Part shown: in pieces, positions 26,484 to 34,914 of the stretch
Layout: each line of letters begins with the position of its first letter
How positions within the stretch are numbered: position 1 is the first letter of the stretch
Assembly: GCF_000758625.1 (NCBI RefSeq)
Contig: NZ_CP009283.1
Location: 385,501-449,500 of the forward strand
Direction of reading: 5' to 3'
DNA length: 64,000 nt
From: Paenibacillus sp. FSL R7-0273
GTDB lineage: Bacteria; Bacillota; Bacilli; Paenibacillales; Paenibacillaceae
The notes under the pieces: generated by a model
Told to the model about the DNA's origin: nothing
Database searches by the model: none
The model's input: the letters and a program-made list of their open reading frames with translations, nothing else
Position numbers and translations under genes: made by a program

Positions 26484-27224
26484 ATGCGGAGCTTTATGAG
26501 AATCCTCTCAGCAGAAAGGCTGAAGCTGTCGGGGTCCTTTATCTGGCTGCTGGTGATTATCAGCCCCTTGATAGCGCTGCCGGTAGGGGCGCTGGCCGAT
26601 ATCCGGCAGGACGGTGGGGCAACATCCTGGCAGGTGCTGCTGAGCGTTATGTCACTGATGCATGCCTTATTATTTCTTCCTGTACTCACAGGGCTCTTTG
26701 CGGCGCTCATCTGCCGGGCCGAGCACAGTGACGGCGGCTGGAAGCTGATGCTGTCTCTTCCTGTAACACGGACATCCATGTACCTTGCTAAGTTTATAAT
26801 CATTATGACGCTGCTGGCTTGCGTCCAGCTGGCCTTTCTTATTGCCCTGCTGGGCATCGGCCTGTACCGCGAAGCGGAAGGGGCTGTGCCCTGGCCGCTG
26901 CTGCTCTCCAGCCTGCTCGGCGGCTGGTTTGCCTGTCTGCCTCTTGCGGCGCTGCAGCTTGGCGTATCCCAGGGCTGGAGCAGCTTCGGCGCGCCGCTGG
27001 CGCTTAATGTAAGCCTGACACTGCCTAACATGCTGATTGTCAATTCAGCCACATACGGCCCATACTATCCCTGGGCCCAGCCGCTGCTGGCCATGTCCCC
27101 CTTCGGGGGCGAGGATTTCGGGGCGTTCGCTCTCCCTGCGCAGACGCTGATGCTGGTAGTATCCGTCAGCCTGATTGTGTTCCTGGGAGCCGGCCTTCTG
27201 GCTTTCCGGCGCAAGGCGGTGTAA
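26484..27224 (+). CDS. ABC-2 permease, LanG/MutG-like paralogue
   Basis: A 246-residue six-helix membrane protein that repeats the pattern of the preceding gene (WKLMLSLPVTRTSMYLAKFI). The start at 26484 (MRSFMRILSAERLKLSG) is two bases after the previous stop, so translation is coupled; the frame opening at 26394 overlaps the first permease and is rejected. No lantibiotic precursor or synthetase gene is visible nearby, so this is probably a stand-alone resistance module. Confidence 0.85.
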   Translation: MRSFMRILSAERLKLSGSFIWLLVIISPLIALPVGALADIRQDGGATSWQVLLSVMSLMHALLFLPVLTGLFAALICRAEHSDGGWKLMLSLPVTRTSMYLAKFIIIMTLLACVQLAFLIALLGIGLYREAEGAVPWPLLLSSLLGGWFACLPLAALQLGVSQGWSSFGAPLALNVSLTLPNMLIVNSATYGPYYPWAQPLLAMSPFGGEDFGAFALPAQTLMLVVSVSLIVFLGAGLLAFRRKAV

Positions 27225-27302
27225 TCTGCCTTTATATGCTGCAGGACCATTGTAAGACATGCCTGTCTCCGCCCTGTTAAGCGCCCGCCCAAAGCCTGCT
27301 AA

Positions 27303-27331
27303 TGGACATTGTCTGTCATTTTTTCTATAAT
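27303..27331 (+). promoter_or_regulatory. Sigma-A promoter of the ArsR-family gene
   Basis: TGGACA (27303-27308), exactly 17 bp, then a perfect TATAAT (27326-27331), 65 bp before the start at 27397. Confidence 0.75.
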
Positions 27332-27396
27332 TAATCGTAGAGAATCTGATTAAGGACCGGTGATACCGGAGGAAGCTAACTAGGGAGGGCGGAAGC

Positions 27397-27762
27397 ATGG
27401 AGCCGGCAGCACTTGAAGAATGCGACAATACATGCAATGGTTCAGAGCTGGGGCTGGAGACAGAGGCTCTTACTCTGCCGGACCGGGGAACCACGGACAA
27501 AATGGCCGAGATGTTCAAGGCGCTTGGTGATCCGACCCGGGTACGGCTGATCTATGCCTTATCACAGCGGGAGCTGTGCGTGCACGATTTGTCCTCCATT
27601 CTGGATATGGGGCAATCGGCGGTATCCCATCAGCTCCGTTATTTGCGCAACCTGCGGATTGTGAAGCGCCGCAAAGAAGGCAAAACAGTATATTATTCGC
27701 TGAACGACGCGCATGTCGAGCAGATTTTTCTGCAGACGCATGAGCATATCCGGCACGAATAG
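27397..27762 (+). CDS. ArsR/SmtB-family zinc-type metalloregulator (CzrA-like)
   Basis: A 121-residue winged-helix repressor. ELCVHDLSSILDMGQSAVSH covers the alpha-3 region and recognition helix; the Cys-x-Cys of cadmium/lead sensors is CVH here. The C-terminal helix DAHVEQIFLQTHEHIRHE has the Asp-x-His...His-x-x-His pattern of the alpha-5 zinc site. It should release DNA on binding zinc. The CDF exporter gene lies convergent, and its promoter carries an operator of this family (28874-28899). Confidence 0.9.
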   Translation: MEPAALEECDNTCNGSELGLETEALTLPDRGTTDKMAEMFKALGDPTRVRLIYALSQRELCVHDLSSILDMGQSAVSHQLRYLRNLRIVKRRKEGKTVYYSLNDAHVEQIFLQTHEHIRHE

Positions 27763-27773
27763 ATCGGCTGAAC

Positions 27774-27820
27774 ACAAACAACCGTCCTTGGGTCACTTGG
27801 CCCCGGGACGGTTGTTTGTA
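27774..27820. terminator. Bidirectional terminator between ArsR-type and CDF genes
   Basis: ACAAACAACCGTCC pairs with GGGACGGTTGTTTGT around a 17-base loop; A/T-rich ends serve both directions. Confidence 0.9.
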
Positions 27821-27832
27821 TTAACATAAGGG

Positions 27833-28852
27833 CTATACCGGCAAATCCCTGTGCTGCATTGCGGAATTCTCCACCTGCAGAGTAATATGCCGGATGCCGA
27901 ATTGCTGCTCGATCAGCCGGACAGCCTGCTGCAGAATATCCTGGTGGCTGCAGTGCTCCTCTATCAGCACATGGCCGCTGAGCGCATCCAGCCCGGAGGT
28001 GATGCTCCAGATATGGAGATCATGGACATCGATGACCCCGTCAAGCCCGAGGAGTGCGCTATGGACTGCCGCTGTATCCACAGAATCCGGGGCTCCCTCC
28101 ATCAGGATATGAAAAGCCTGCTTCACCACGCCCCAGGCACTCCGCAGAATCAGCAGGGCTACAACTACACTGATGATCGGGTCAGCGAGGTACCAGGAGA
28201 ACAGGGACATGATCAGCCCGGCCAGCAGAGCACCGACAGAGCCGAGGGCGTCGCTTATAATATGTAGGTAGGCGCTGCGGATATTGATATTATCATGCCC
28301 GCTGCCCTTACGCATCAGTGACCATGCACTTAACAGGTTGGCAAGCAGACCGACTGCGGCAATTACCATCATAGTCCCGCTGGCCACCTCCGGAGGGGAG
28401 CCGATTCGCTTGAAGGCCTCCCACATAATAAATCCGGCAATGATGAACAGCGTAACCCCGTTGAACAGGGCAGCCATAATTTCGAATCTGTAGAAGCCGT
28501 AGGTATTCCTGGAAGAGGCCGGTCTGACGGCAAAAATCATCGCAACCAGGCTTAGGGCCAGCGAGGCGGTATCACTGAGCATATGTCCCGAGTCAGACAG
28601 CAGCGCAAGGCTGTTGGTAACCAGGCCGCCGAAAAATTCAAGCAGCATGATGCCGCCTGTAATAATTAGAGCGATCAGCAGGCCCTTACGGTCTGCCGGG
28701 GCATGCGAGTGCGAGTGAGAGTGCCCGTGAGCGTGTGTATGGCCTGCATGATCGTGACCCGTATGGCTGTGCCCCTGAGTATGACGGGTGCTGCCTTTTT
28801 CATGTACATGGCCTTGATCAGACCCGTCGTGACTGTGGCGTTGCTGACTCAT
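27833..28852 (-). CDS. czcD: Cation diffusion facilitator, zinc/cadmium exporter (CzcD-like)
   Basis: A 339-residue CDF antiporter. The first 50 residues are a His-rich metal-binding tail with many HSH and HGH motifs; six membrane helices follow with NSLALLSDSGHMLSDTASL (HxxxD zinc site of helix 2) and SAYLHIISDALGSVGALLAG (HxxxD of helix 5). The C-terminal cytoplasmic domain (DVHDLHIWSITSG) is intact. The start at 28852 (MSQQRHSHDG) follows AAAGGGGT; the 14-residue longer frame covers the operator region. Expression should be zinc-induced through the site at 28874-28899. Confidence 0.93.
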   Translation of the reverse strand: MSQQRHSHDGSDQGHVHEKGSTRHTQGHSHTGHDHAGHTHAHGHSHSHSHAPADRKGLLIALIITGGIMLLEFFGGLVTNSLALLSDSGHMLSDTASLALSLVAMIFAVRPASSRNTYGFYRFEIMAALFNGVTLFIIAGFIMWEAFKRIGSPPEVASGTMMVIAAVGLLANLLSAWSLMRKGSGHDNINIRSAYLHIISDALGSVGALLAGLIMSLFSWYLADPIISVVVALLILRSAWGVVKQAFHILMEGAPDSVDTAAVHSALLGLDGVIDVHDLHIWSITSGLDALSGHVLIEEHCSHQDILQQAVRLIEQQFGIRHITLQVENSAMQHRDLPV

Positions 28853-28873
28853 AAAGAGACCCCTTTCTGAAAA

Positions 28874-28899
28874 AACATATGAATAACTGCTCATATGTT
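28874..28899. promoter_or_regulatory. ArsR/SmtB-type operator in front of czcD
   Basis: AACATATGA-8 bp-TCATATGTT is a perfect 9-bp inverted repeat with the ATATGAA/TCATAT core used by CzrA/SmtB repressors. It lies 22 bp before the czcD start; the czrA-like gene is the convergent neighbour. Confidence 0.8.
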
Positions 28900-29083
28900 A
28901 ATAATATTCCTGTTACAGCAGAAATGCAAGAAATCACTTTTATAAGTTCCATTCTTTTTATAAACTGATTTTATCTGCACATTAAATAAATGAATAAACA
29001 TGAAAAAAATTCTTTTTACATTCCAAATTGTGGGACTTAGGTCTTATTTTTTGCGCTAAATATAATGGAAATTGTCTGTTCTT

Positions 29084-29091
29084 GCCGATAT
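29084..29091 (+). promoter_or_regulatory. Possible sigma-D -10 element of the chemoreceptor gene
   Basis: GCCGATAT is an exact match to the sigma-D (motility) -10 consensus, 60 bp before the chemoreceptor start. No good TAAA -35 is found at the usual 15-bp spacing (nearest TAAA at 23 bp), so this is tentative. The rest of the 28900-29150 gap is A/T-rich with nothing else recognised. Confidence 0.4.
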
Positions 29092-29150
29092 AACAGTAGG
29101 GTTTTACAGCAAATGGAAGCTGTTAACTAATACTGCTGGGAGGACTTAAG

Positions 29151-31181
29151 GTGGAAAATGAAGTGAAGCTTTGGACAAAAATGAAAATGAAATTGAAAAC
29201 GCGGAAAACGGCCTCAATGCAGCGTAAATGGTCTCTGATTATTTTGGCCATATCGATTATACCGTTGCTCGGTTCTACCCTCTTTTTTACAACCTATTTC
29301 GGAGGAGTGACCAAAGAGGACAGCGAAGCAAACGCAAAGACGATCCTGGAAATGAACACCTCCCGTCTTAATGAATGGCTGATGTCCAAAACCTCGGCGG
29401 TGCAGGAGCTGGCTGCCCAGCATCCCGAATTCAACACTTCAAACCCGGATACCATCTTCCCGGCCATTAAGGTACTCGAGGACAGTGACAGACAGTCCGA
29501 GGGCTACAGCGTGATTAATAAAGACGGACTGCTGACGAATATGCTCGGTCTGACTGCAGAGATGGGGACAGCGGACTATTTTCTGAAGGCAAAAGAGACT
29601 ATGCAGCCGGCTGTGGCAGATATGACCTACCTGGAGCCCTTAGCCAAGTATGTTATTTCAATAGTGGTTCCTGTTGCCGGTGCAGACAAGCAGTTCGCCG
29701 GTGCTATAGCATTCTCGGTTACACCCGAGATGATGATTGAGATGAGCAAGGATATCAAGGTGGCTGACAGCGGCTACGGATATGTTGTATCTGGTGACGG
29801 TACGTATTATGCCCACTATGATTCACAGCGTATCGGAAAAAATATTGCGGAATACGCCGGCGGAACAGACATGAAGGCAGCGCTCGAAAGAATGCTGGCG
29901 GGTGAGAGCGGCTCCGAAACCTATAAAGGCGAAGAAGGCAAAACGATCATCACTTATTACCAGAATGTTCCGGGTACCACCTGGAAGCTGATGATTAACG
30001 TGCCTGAAAGTGAAATCTACGCAAAGGTAAATTCAGCACAGACGATTGCTGTTATCTTCCTGGTTATTGTGATCCTGGCTGTTGTATTACTGGCGCTCTA
30101 CCTGACCAAGCTGATGGTAAAACCTGTGACAGCCGTCTCCCGGGTAGTGAAAAAGGTAGCGGAAGGCCACTTAACTGAAAGGGTAGAAGTCACCTCAAAC
30201 GATGAAATCGGCCAGATGAGTAAAGGCATCAATGAAATGATTGAATCTCTTTCCGGCATTGTCGGCATGATTGACGCTGCAGTGGCTGAAGTGGCAATCT
30301 CGTCGAAAGGCCTGCTCAGATATGCCAACGATTCCTCTAATACCTCGGCGGAGATTGCCGAAGTCATCAAGGAAGTGGCTCACGGTATGGAGGAGCAGTT
30401 CAAGGGCTCGGAGCAGTCTGCACGGGCTACGGAAGAAATGGCAATCGGTCTGCAGCGGATTGCTGAGTCCTCCGTTAATGTATCCGATCAGGCGGAGACT
30501 GTGAACAAGGAAGTGGAAAACGGTTATCTGGGTATTCAGTCGACGCTTGAGCAGATGAAGGTAATCAGTGCCGCTGCCGGCCAGACCTCTGAGCTGATTG
30601 CAACCCTGACTGAGCAGTCCGGGCAGATCGGACAGATTGTCGATGTCATTTCTGAAATATCCAACCAGACCGGACTGCTGTCGCTGAATGCCTCCATCGA
30701 GGCTGCCAGAGCGGGTGAGCACGGCCGCGGCTTCGGTGTTGTGGCGAACGAAGTGAAGAAGCTGGCTGAGCGTACGAATACGTCCATCGTGCATATTGTC
30801 GAGCTGATCCGGCAGATTCAGACCTCAACGGCAAACGCCGCAGCATCCATGGAGAAGAGCATTGCCGAAATCGGCGACGGAATGGACAAGATGGACCATG
30901 TCGGAGCTTCCTTCGAGCATATCCGTTCCTCCATGCGCGAGGTTGCCCTGCAGATTCAGGATGTATCGGCTATTAACGAAGAAATGTCAGCAGGCACCGA
31001 GGAGATTACGGCATCGGTTACCGACATGCTGACCATTGCCAAAGCCTCTGCGGAGAATGCCGAGCTCGTTGCTGAAGCCTCGGTAGAGCAGAAAGAGCTG
31101 ATGGGCAAGGTGGTGTCTGAGGCGGAAGCCCTCACAGCCATGATGGCTGAGCTGAAGGAAGAAGTCGGCAGATACCGTTAA
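29151..31181 (+). CDS. Methyl-accepting chemotaxis protein with a Cache sensor
   Basis: A 676-residue transmembrane chemoreceptor: basic N-terminus, first helix about 28-48, a double-Cache-type periplasmic domain (about 55-295), second helix about 300-320, HAMP (to about 375) and a long signalling domain whose hairpin tip includes EISNQTGLLSLNASIEAARAGEHG. It binds CheA/CheW and controls the flagellar motor. The start is a GTG with GGGAGG nine bases upstream. The ligand cannot be inferred, though dCache receptors often bind amino acids or organic acids. Confidence 0.94.
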   Translation: MENEVKLWTKMKMKLKTRKTASMQRKWSLIILAISIIPLLGSTLFFTTYFGGVTKEDSEANAKTILEMNTSRLNEWLMSKTSAVQELAAQHPEFNTSNPDTIFPAIKVLEDSDRQSEGYSVINKDGLLTNMLGLTAEMGTADYFLKAKETMQPAVADMTYLEPLAKYVISIVVPVAGADKQFAGAIAFSVTPEMMIEMSKDIKVADSGYGYVVSGDGTYYAHYDSQRIGKNIAEYAGGTDMKAALERMLAGESGSETYKGEEGKTIITYYQNVPGTTWKLMINVPESEIYAKVNSAQTIAVIFLVIVILAVVLLALYLTKLMVKPVTAVSRVVKKVAEGHLTERVEVTSNDEIGQMSKGINEMIESLSGIVGMIDAAVAEVAISSKGLLRYANDSSNTSAEIAEVIKEVAHGMEEQFKGSEQSARATEEMAIGLQRIAESSVNVSDQAETVNKEVENGYLGIQSTLEQMKVISAAAGQTSELIATLTEQSGQIGQIVDVISEISNQTGLLSLNASIEAARAGEHGRGFGVVANEVKKLAERTNTSIVHIVELIRQIQTSTANAAASMEKSIAEIGDGMDKMDHVGASFEHIRSSMREVALQIQDVSAINEEMSAGTEEITASVTDMLTIAKASAENAELVAEASVEQKELMGKVVSEAEALTAMMAELKEEVGRYR

Positions 31182-31194
31182 GCTGATAATAGAA

Positions 31195-31246
31195 AAGAGA
31201 ACCCCCTCCGCATAGCAGCTGCTGCGCTATGCACCGAGGGGGTTCT
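31195..31246. terminator. Bidirectional terminator between chemoreceptor and lactate dehydrogenase-like genes
   Basis: AAGAGAACCCCCTC..CATAGC...GCTATG..GAGGGGGTTCTT, a long two-part stem serving the two convergent genes. Confidence 0.9.
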
Positions 31247-31265
31247 TGCTGTTACCCGGAGGAGT

Positions 31266-32228
31266 CTACACAGTCTCCTCCAGCTGCAGGCTTCCGATTC
31301 CTGCGCGGATGATGTCGCAGGAGGCATTGAAACGGGCGGCTTCCTGCGCACTTAGATTCAGCTCCAGCAGCTCCTGGATGCCGCCCCCGCTAACGATGGC
31401 CGGCACGCCGGCACATACCCCGGTCTGGCTGTATTCACCATCGAGGATGGCTGAGACGGCGATGATCTTGTGTTCATCATTCAGGATGGAGCGGGTGATG
31501 TAAGCCAGCGCGCTGCCGATCCCGAAATGGGTCGAGCCCTTGCGGGTGAATATCTCCCAGCCGGCATCCTTGGTCTTGCGGGCAAGATCATCAAGATCAA
31601 GTCCGCTGAACCGCTCGCGGTGCTGCTCCATAATCTGCAGCAGCGGCTTGCCGCCGATCGTGACATGTGACCAGGCGACGAACTGTGATTCGCCGTGCTC
31701 GCCGAGCGCATAGCCGTTGACGCTGCGCGGGTCAATGGAGAATACCTCGGAGAGCAGCGTCTTCAGGCGGGAGGAGTCTATCGAGGTGCCGGTTCCGATA
31801 ATACGATGGCGCGGCAGCCCGGAAATTTTCCATACCATATATGTGACGATATCAACCGGATTCGCTGCTATAACAAAAATACCGTCAAAGCCGCTGGCCA
31901 TGATCTCGGTGGTAATCTCTCTGGTGATGACAGCGGCTGCGTCAAGCACATCCAGCCTTGTCTGTCCGGGCTGGGGATTCGCGCCTGCCGTGAGGATAAC
32001 CACATCCATGCTGCCGCAATCGCTGGCAGTCCCGGCATAGACCTTAGTCCGGGTTCCTGTAAATTCCATGCAGTGCGAAAGATCAAGTGCTTGTGCCAGG
32101 GCGCGGTCATACGTACGGTCAACCATCATGATCTCATCGCATATCGCCTGGTTGACCATGGAATAGGCACAGCTGGAGCCGACATTGCCGGAGCCGACGA
32201 TTGCCACTTTTCTCGATTTTGTTTTCAA
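31266..32228 (-). CDS. L-lactate dehydrogenase-family 2-hydroxyacid dehydrogenase
   Basis: A 320-residue NAD-dependent enzyme that interconverts a 2-oxoacid and L-2-hydroxyacid. Visible are the Rossmann GSGNVGSS, the substrate-binding arginine in QTRLD, DSSRLK (Asp and Arg of the active site) and the catalytic His in GEHGES. The specificity loop reads [11 protein letters not shown] where typical lactate dehydrogenases have AGANQKPGETR, so the specificity position (Gln102 in the usual numbering) appears to be Pro. A TTG start at 32228 with GAGG nine bases upstream is preferred to the GTG at 32243. Substrate preference may differ from pyruvate. Confidence 0.85.
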   Translation of the reverse strand: MKTKSRKVAIVGSGNVGSSCAYSMVNQAICDEIMMVDRTYDRALAQALDLSHCMEFTGTRTKVYAGTASDCGSMDVVILTAGANPQPGQTRLDVLDAAAVITREITTEIMASGFDGIFVIAANPVDIVTYMVWKISGLPRHRIIGTGTSIDSSRLKTLLSEVFSIDPRSVNGYALGEHGESQFVAWSHVTIGGKPLLQIMEQHRERFSGLDLDDLARKTKDAGWEIFTRKGSTHFGIGSALAYITRSILNDEHKIIAVSAILDGEYSQTGVCAGVPAIVSGGGIQELLELNLSAQEAARFNASCDIIRAGIGSLQLEETV

Positions 32229-32461
32229 TTGCCTTATCCTCACTCTCTAAAAGTAATACCCGGTCCCTCCCTGTGAAAGCCGAAGGTTAAGTATATGTTT
32301 ATTTTACCTGATCTTATCGCAACTTACCTGACATCAGATTGGGGAATCCGGGCTTTTATATATTGATATTGTATGCGGGTTCTGCACAAAAGGGATATAA
32401 GTTGACAAACCTGCTGCAATTTTACTGGATTCTCACAGCGATTGCTGCCCGGCATGAAAAA
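32229..32461. other. Intergenic region with no gene
   Basis: About 230 bp of A/T-rich sequence between the dehydrogenase start and the terminator of ccdC. It must hold the dehydrogenase promoter, but no convincing -35/-10 pair or Rex-type site was found. Confidence 0.5.
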
Positions 32462-32497
32462 AAGCATCCCATAACCCGGCGGGGGCAAGGAATGCTT
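32462..32497 (-). terminator. Terminator of the ccdC-like gene
   Basis: AAGCATCC...GGAATGCTT around a GC-rich loop; on the minus strand the stem runs into seven T residues. Confidence 0.75.
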
Positions 32498-32536
32498 CTA
32501 ATACATCAGTTTCAGCAGCCGGCAGGGCGGGATACA

Positions 32537-33043
32537 CTATCCCCGCGGCTGAGGAATATGCTCCTGCGGCGGAGATATCCGGGTATAGTGCTTATACATG
32601 AACACCCGCCAGTGCAGAATCATTCCGAACGCCAGGATGAAAAAGAGGCCGCCGGATTGCGGAACGGATATATAACGGTTAATGAACTCATGGAGCAAGG
32701 TGCGCACAAGCAGCAGGCCGAGCAGAATGAAGGCAAAGCTCTTGGAACGCTGGGCATAGATCAGGCCGTCCCGCTCTTCGAATTTGGTGCTGCGGATCAG
32801 CGGGTAAGCAAATATGAACCAGCCGACCAGAAATGCCAGCACAGCCCACCACCAGGGAAAGCGGACTTCAGGCACTATGAACATGGCAAAGCCTGTTGAC
32901 ATGCCCAGCGGCGGAATCCATATTTTGCGGATCGTCACCGGCCGTGCACTTGCCTTCAGGCGGATAAAAATAACCATCAGCGCCATAAACACTGCTCCCA
33001 CCGTGGAGCCTATATGCAGAAGCGAAGGGTTAATATTGCCCAT
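32537..33043 (-). CDS. ccdC: CcdC-family membrane protein
   Basis: A 168-residue membrane protein with about five helices and the family pattern MALMVIFIRLKASARP, followed by PPLGMSTGFAMF and KSFAFILLGLLLVR, as in Bacillus CcdC, found in the ccdA-ccdB-ccdC cytochrome c biogenesis cluster. Here it stands alone, so a role in cytochrome c maturation is inherited only from the name. AGAGAGGA precedes the start by nine bases. Confidence 0.8.
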   Translation of the reverse strand: MGNINPSLLHIGSTVGAVFMALMVIFIRLKASARPVTIRKIWIPPLGMSTGFAMFIVPEVRFPWWWAVLAFLVGWFIFAYPLIRSTKFEERDGLIYAQRSKSFAFILLGLLLVRTLLHEFINRYISVPQSGGLFFILAFGMILHWRVFMYKHYTRISPPQEHIPQPRG

Positions 33044-33163
33044 ATTACACGTTCCTCTCTGTGATTTGTGTCACTTATTCCATCATTATAGCAGAAAAAT
33101 CTTTATAAACAGAATGAGCGGGCTGACACTGTTTTCCTGGAGCTGCCTGAATGTCAAAAAACA

Positions 33164-33201
33164 CAAAGAGCCCGCCAGGGTTACCCCGGGCGGGCTCTTT
33201 G
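33164..33201. terminator. Terminator of the GlsB-like gene
   Basis: CAAAGAGCCCGCC-AGGG-TTA-CCCC-GGGCGGGCTCTTTG, a nearly perfect stem downstream of the minus-strand gene at 33250. Confidence 0.85.
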
Positions 33202-33249
33202 TCCAAGCATATGTCTTAGCATATACCGGGCCGTGCTTATCTATTCAGC

Positions 33250-33510
33250 TTAAGAACGGCTGCGTCCGCCGACCGAACGAAGGATCAGGCTGACAATGAA
33301 GATCAGGAGAATTGCACCGATAAGGGACGGGAATACATAGTAGTCACTGATTCTAGGTCCCCAGCTTCCCAGCAGCATGCCGCCAAGCCATGAACCAAGG
33401 ATACCGGCAATAATGTTACCGATAATGCCTCCCGGAATGTCTCTACCCATAATCAGTCCTGCCAACCAACCGATTACACCGCCTACAATAAGCATCCATA
33501 GTAAACTCAT
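33250..33510 (-). CDS. GlsB/YeaQ/YmgE-family stress-response membrane protein
   Basis: An 86-residue protein with three hydrophobic, Gly-rich helices and the family pattern GGVIGWLAGLIMGRD, GGIIGNIIAGILGSWLGG. Members are small membrane proteins induced by stress and of unclear mechanism. AAAGGAG lies ten bases before the start. Single-gene unit with its own terminator. Confidence 0.92.
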   Translation of the reverse strand: MSLLWMLIVGGVIGWLAGLIMGRDIPGGIIGNIIAGILGSWLGGMLLGSWGPRISDYYVFPSLIGAILLIFIVSLILRSVGGRSRS

Positions 33511-33788
33511 TTTGCTTCAGCTCCTTTAAGTTTGTGTTAACTTCGATGTCTACTATTAACCTCAAGCAATGCGTTTAAACCATGTGGATAATTTTGTATC
33601 ACCGCGGTTCTTCCACACCTTAGTGTCCCCGGAAAATGGTTGTTTAACACTGGTTGTGCGGCGGGTATATAACCATGTTATGCGGATATAACAAGAATAG
33701 AAGCAGGGGCAAACACCGCCCCGGAGGGTATATAATAAGTATATAAATGCAAATACAAGCTGCTGCTTACCGTAAAGGAGACGCTGAC

Positions 33789-34844
33789 ATGAAACAGCCT
33801 AATGAAGCCTTGTTTTATATTGGTACTTATAATAAAAAAGAAAAAGAGGCAATTCTGCTGGGAGCCGTTAATGAGGATACCGGAGAGATGCGGGTGCTGG
33901 GAGGACATAAGGGCATTGAGAATCCGTCCTTTCTGGCGCTGAACAGCTCAGGAACTGTGCTTTATGCGGCAAGCGAGCAGGATGAGGGCGAGGTTCATGC
34001 CTTTGCTGTTGAGGCCGGAACCGGGGCGCTGCAGCCGCTGGGCGGCAGGGGCACCGATGGCGGGGCTCCCTGCTATGTCTCGGTCTCCCCGCAGGATGAC
34101 TACATCTTTGTAGCCAACTATACAGGCGGTAATGTGAATGTGTTCCCGGTTCACGCGGACGGCTCACTCGGGGAAATGTCCAGCCAGGTTAAGCACGAGG
34201 GCTCAGGAATCCGCCAGGACCGACAGGATGCACCGCATACACACTCCATTATTCCTGACAGCACCGGGGAGCGCGTACTGGTATGTGATCTCGGGATTGA
34301 CCAGGTGCTGATCTACCGCCTTGAGGAGGGCAAGCTGGTTACTCACCGTGAGGTGGATTTGCCCCCGGGCTCTGGACCGCGCCACCTGGCTGTCCATCCG
34401 TCCGGCCAGTGGATTTATCTGATCAATGAGCTGAACAGCACGATCACGGTATTTGCCAATAATGAGCAGCAGGGGGAGCTGAAGCTTCTGCAGAGCATCA
34501 GCGCCTTGCCTGAGGATTATCCGGCTGGCAGTGATGATACGGCCGCAGATATTCATGTATCGCCTTGCGGGCGCTTCCTGTATGCTTCCAACCGCGGTCA
34601 TGACAGCATCGGAGTGTTCTATATTAATGCAGAGACAGGATTGGTGGAGCCTGGAGACTGGGTCAAATCAGGCGGGCGTACACCGCGCAATTTCGCCATT
34701 ATCGGCGGTATGCTGCTTGCGGCTAACCAGGACAGCGGCAATATTGTCTCTTTCCGGATTGATAAGGAGAACGGCAGGCTGATTCCTACCGGTAATGAGC
34801 TGGAAGCAGCCTCGCCGGTCTGCATAGCTCCAATACCGCAATAA
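33789..34844 (+). CDS. Seven-bladed propeller lactonase (6-phosphogluconolactonase-like)
   Basis: A 351-residue beta-propeller of the lactonase family PF10282 (Pgl/YkgB). The start of the fold is FYIGTYNKK, repeated blades show GENPSFLAL-like, YVSVSPQDDYIFVANYTGG and GRFLYASNRGHDSIGVF motifs, and HTHSIIPD and GPRHLAVHPSG hold active-site residues. It would hydrolyse 6-phosphogluconolactone in the pentose phosphate pathway or a related lactone. The start at 33789 is supported by AAAGGAG; the upstream ATG at 33747 is not. Confidence 0.88.
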   Translation: MKQPNEALFYIGTYNKKEKEAILLGAVNEDTGEMRVLGGHKGIENPSFLALNSSGTVLYAASEQDEGEVHAFAVEAGTGALQPLGGRGTDGGAPCYVSVSPQDDYIFVANYTGGNVNVFPVHADGSLGEMSSQVKHEGSGIRQDRQDAPHTHSIIPDSTGERVLVCDLGIDQVLIYRLEEGKLVTHREVDLPPGSGPRHLAVHPSGQWIYLINELNSTITVFANNEQQGELKLLQSISALPEDYPAGSDDTAADIHVSPCGRFLYASNRGHDSIGVFYINAETGLVEPGDWVKSGGRTPRNFAIIGGMLLAANQDSGNIVSFRIDKENGRLIPTGNELEAASPVCIAPIPQ

Positions 34845-34847
34845 AAG

Positions 34848-34885
34848 AAGGGCCTCACATGCAGCCGGCTGCATGTGAGGCCCTT
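34848..34885. terminator. Perfect 38-bp palindrome between convergent genes
   Basis: AAGGGCCTCACATGCAGCC is followed directly by its exact reverse complement. It lies between convergent stops, so it probably acts as a bidirectional terminator although the T-run is weak (TTGAGCATTATTT). Confidence 0.75.
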
Positions 34886-34914
34886 GAGCATTATTTGTAC
34901 AGAATAAGAGCAGA

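Noticed and set aside
31695..32276. Plus-strand frame of 193 codons over the lactate dehydrogenase gene
   Set aside because: A shadow frame with no start signal; the minus-strand gene has all catalytic motifs.
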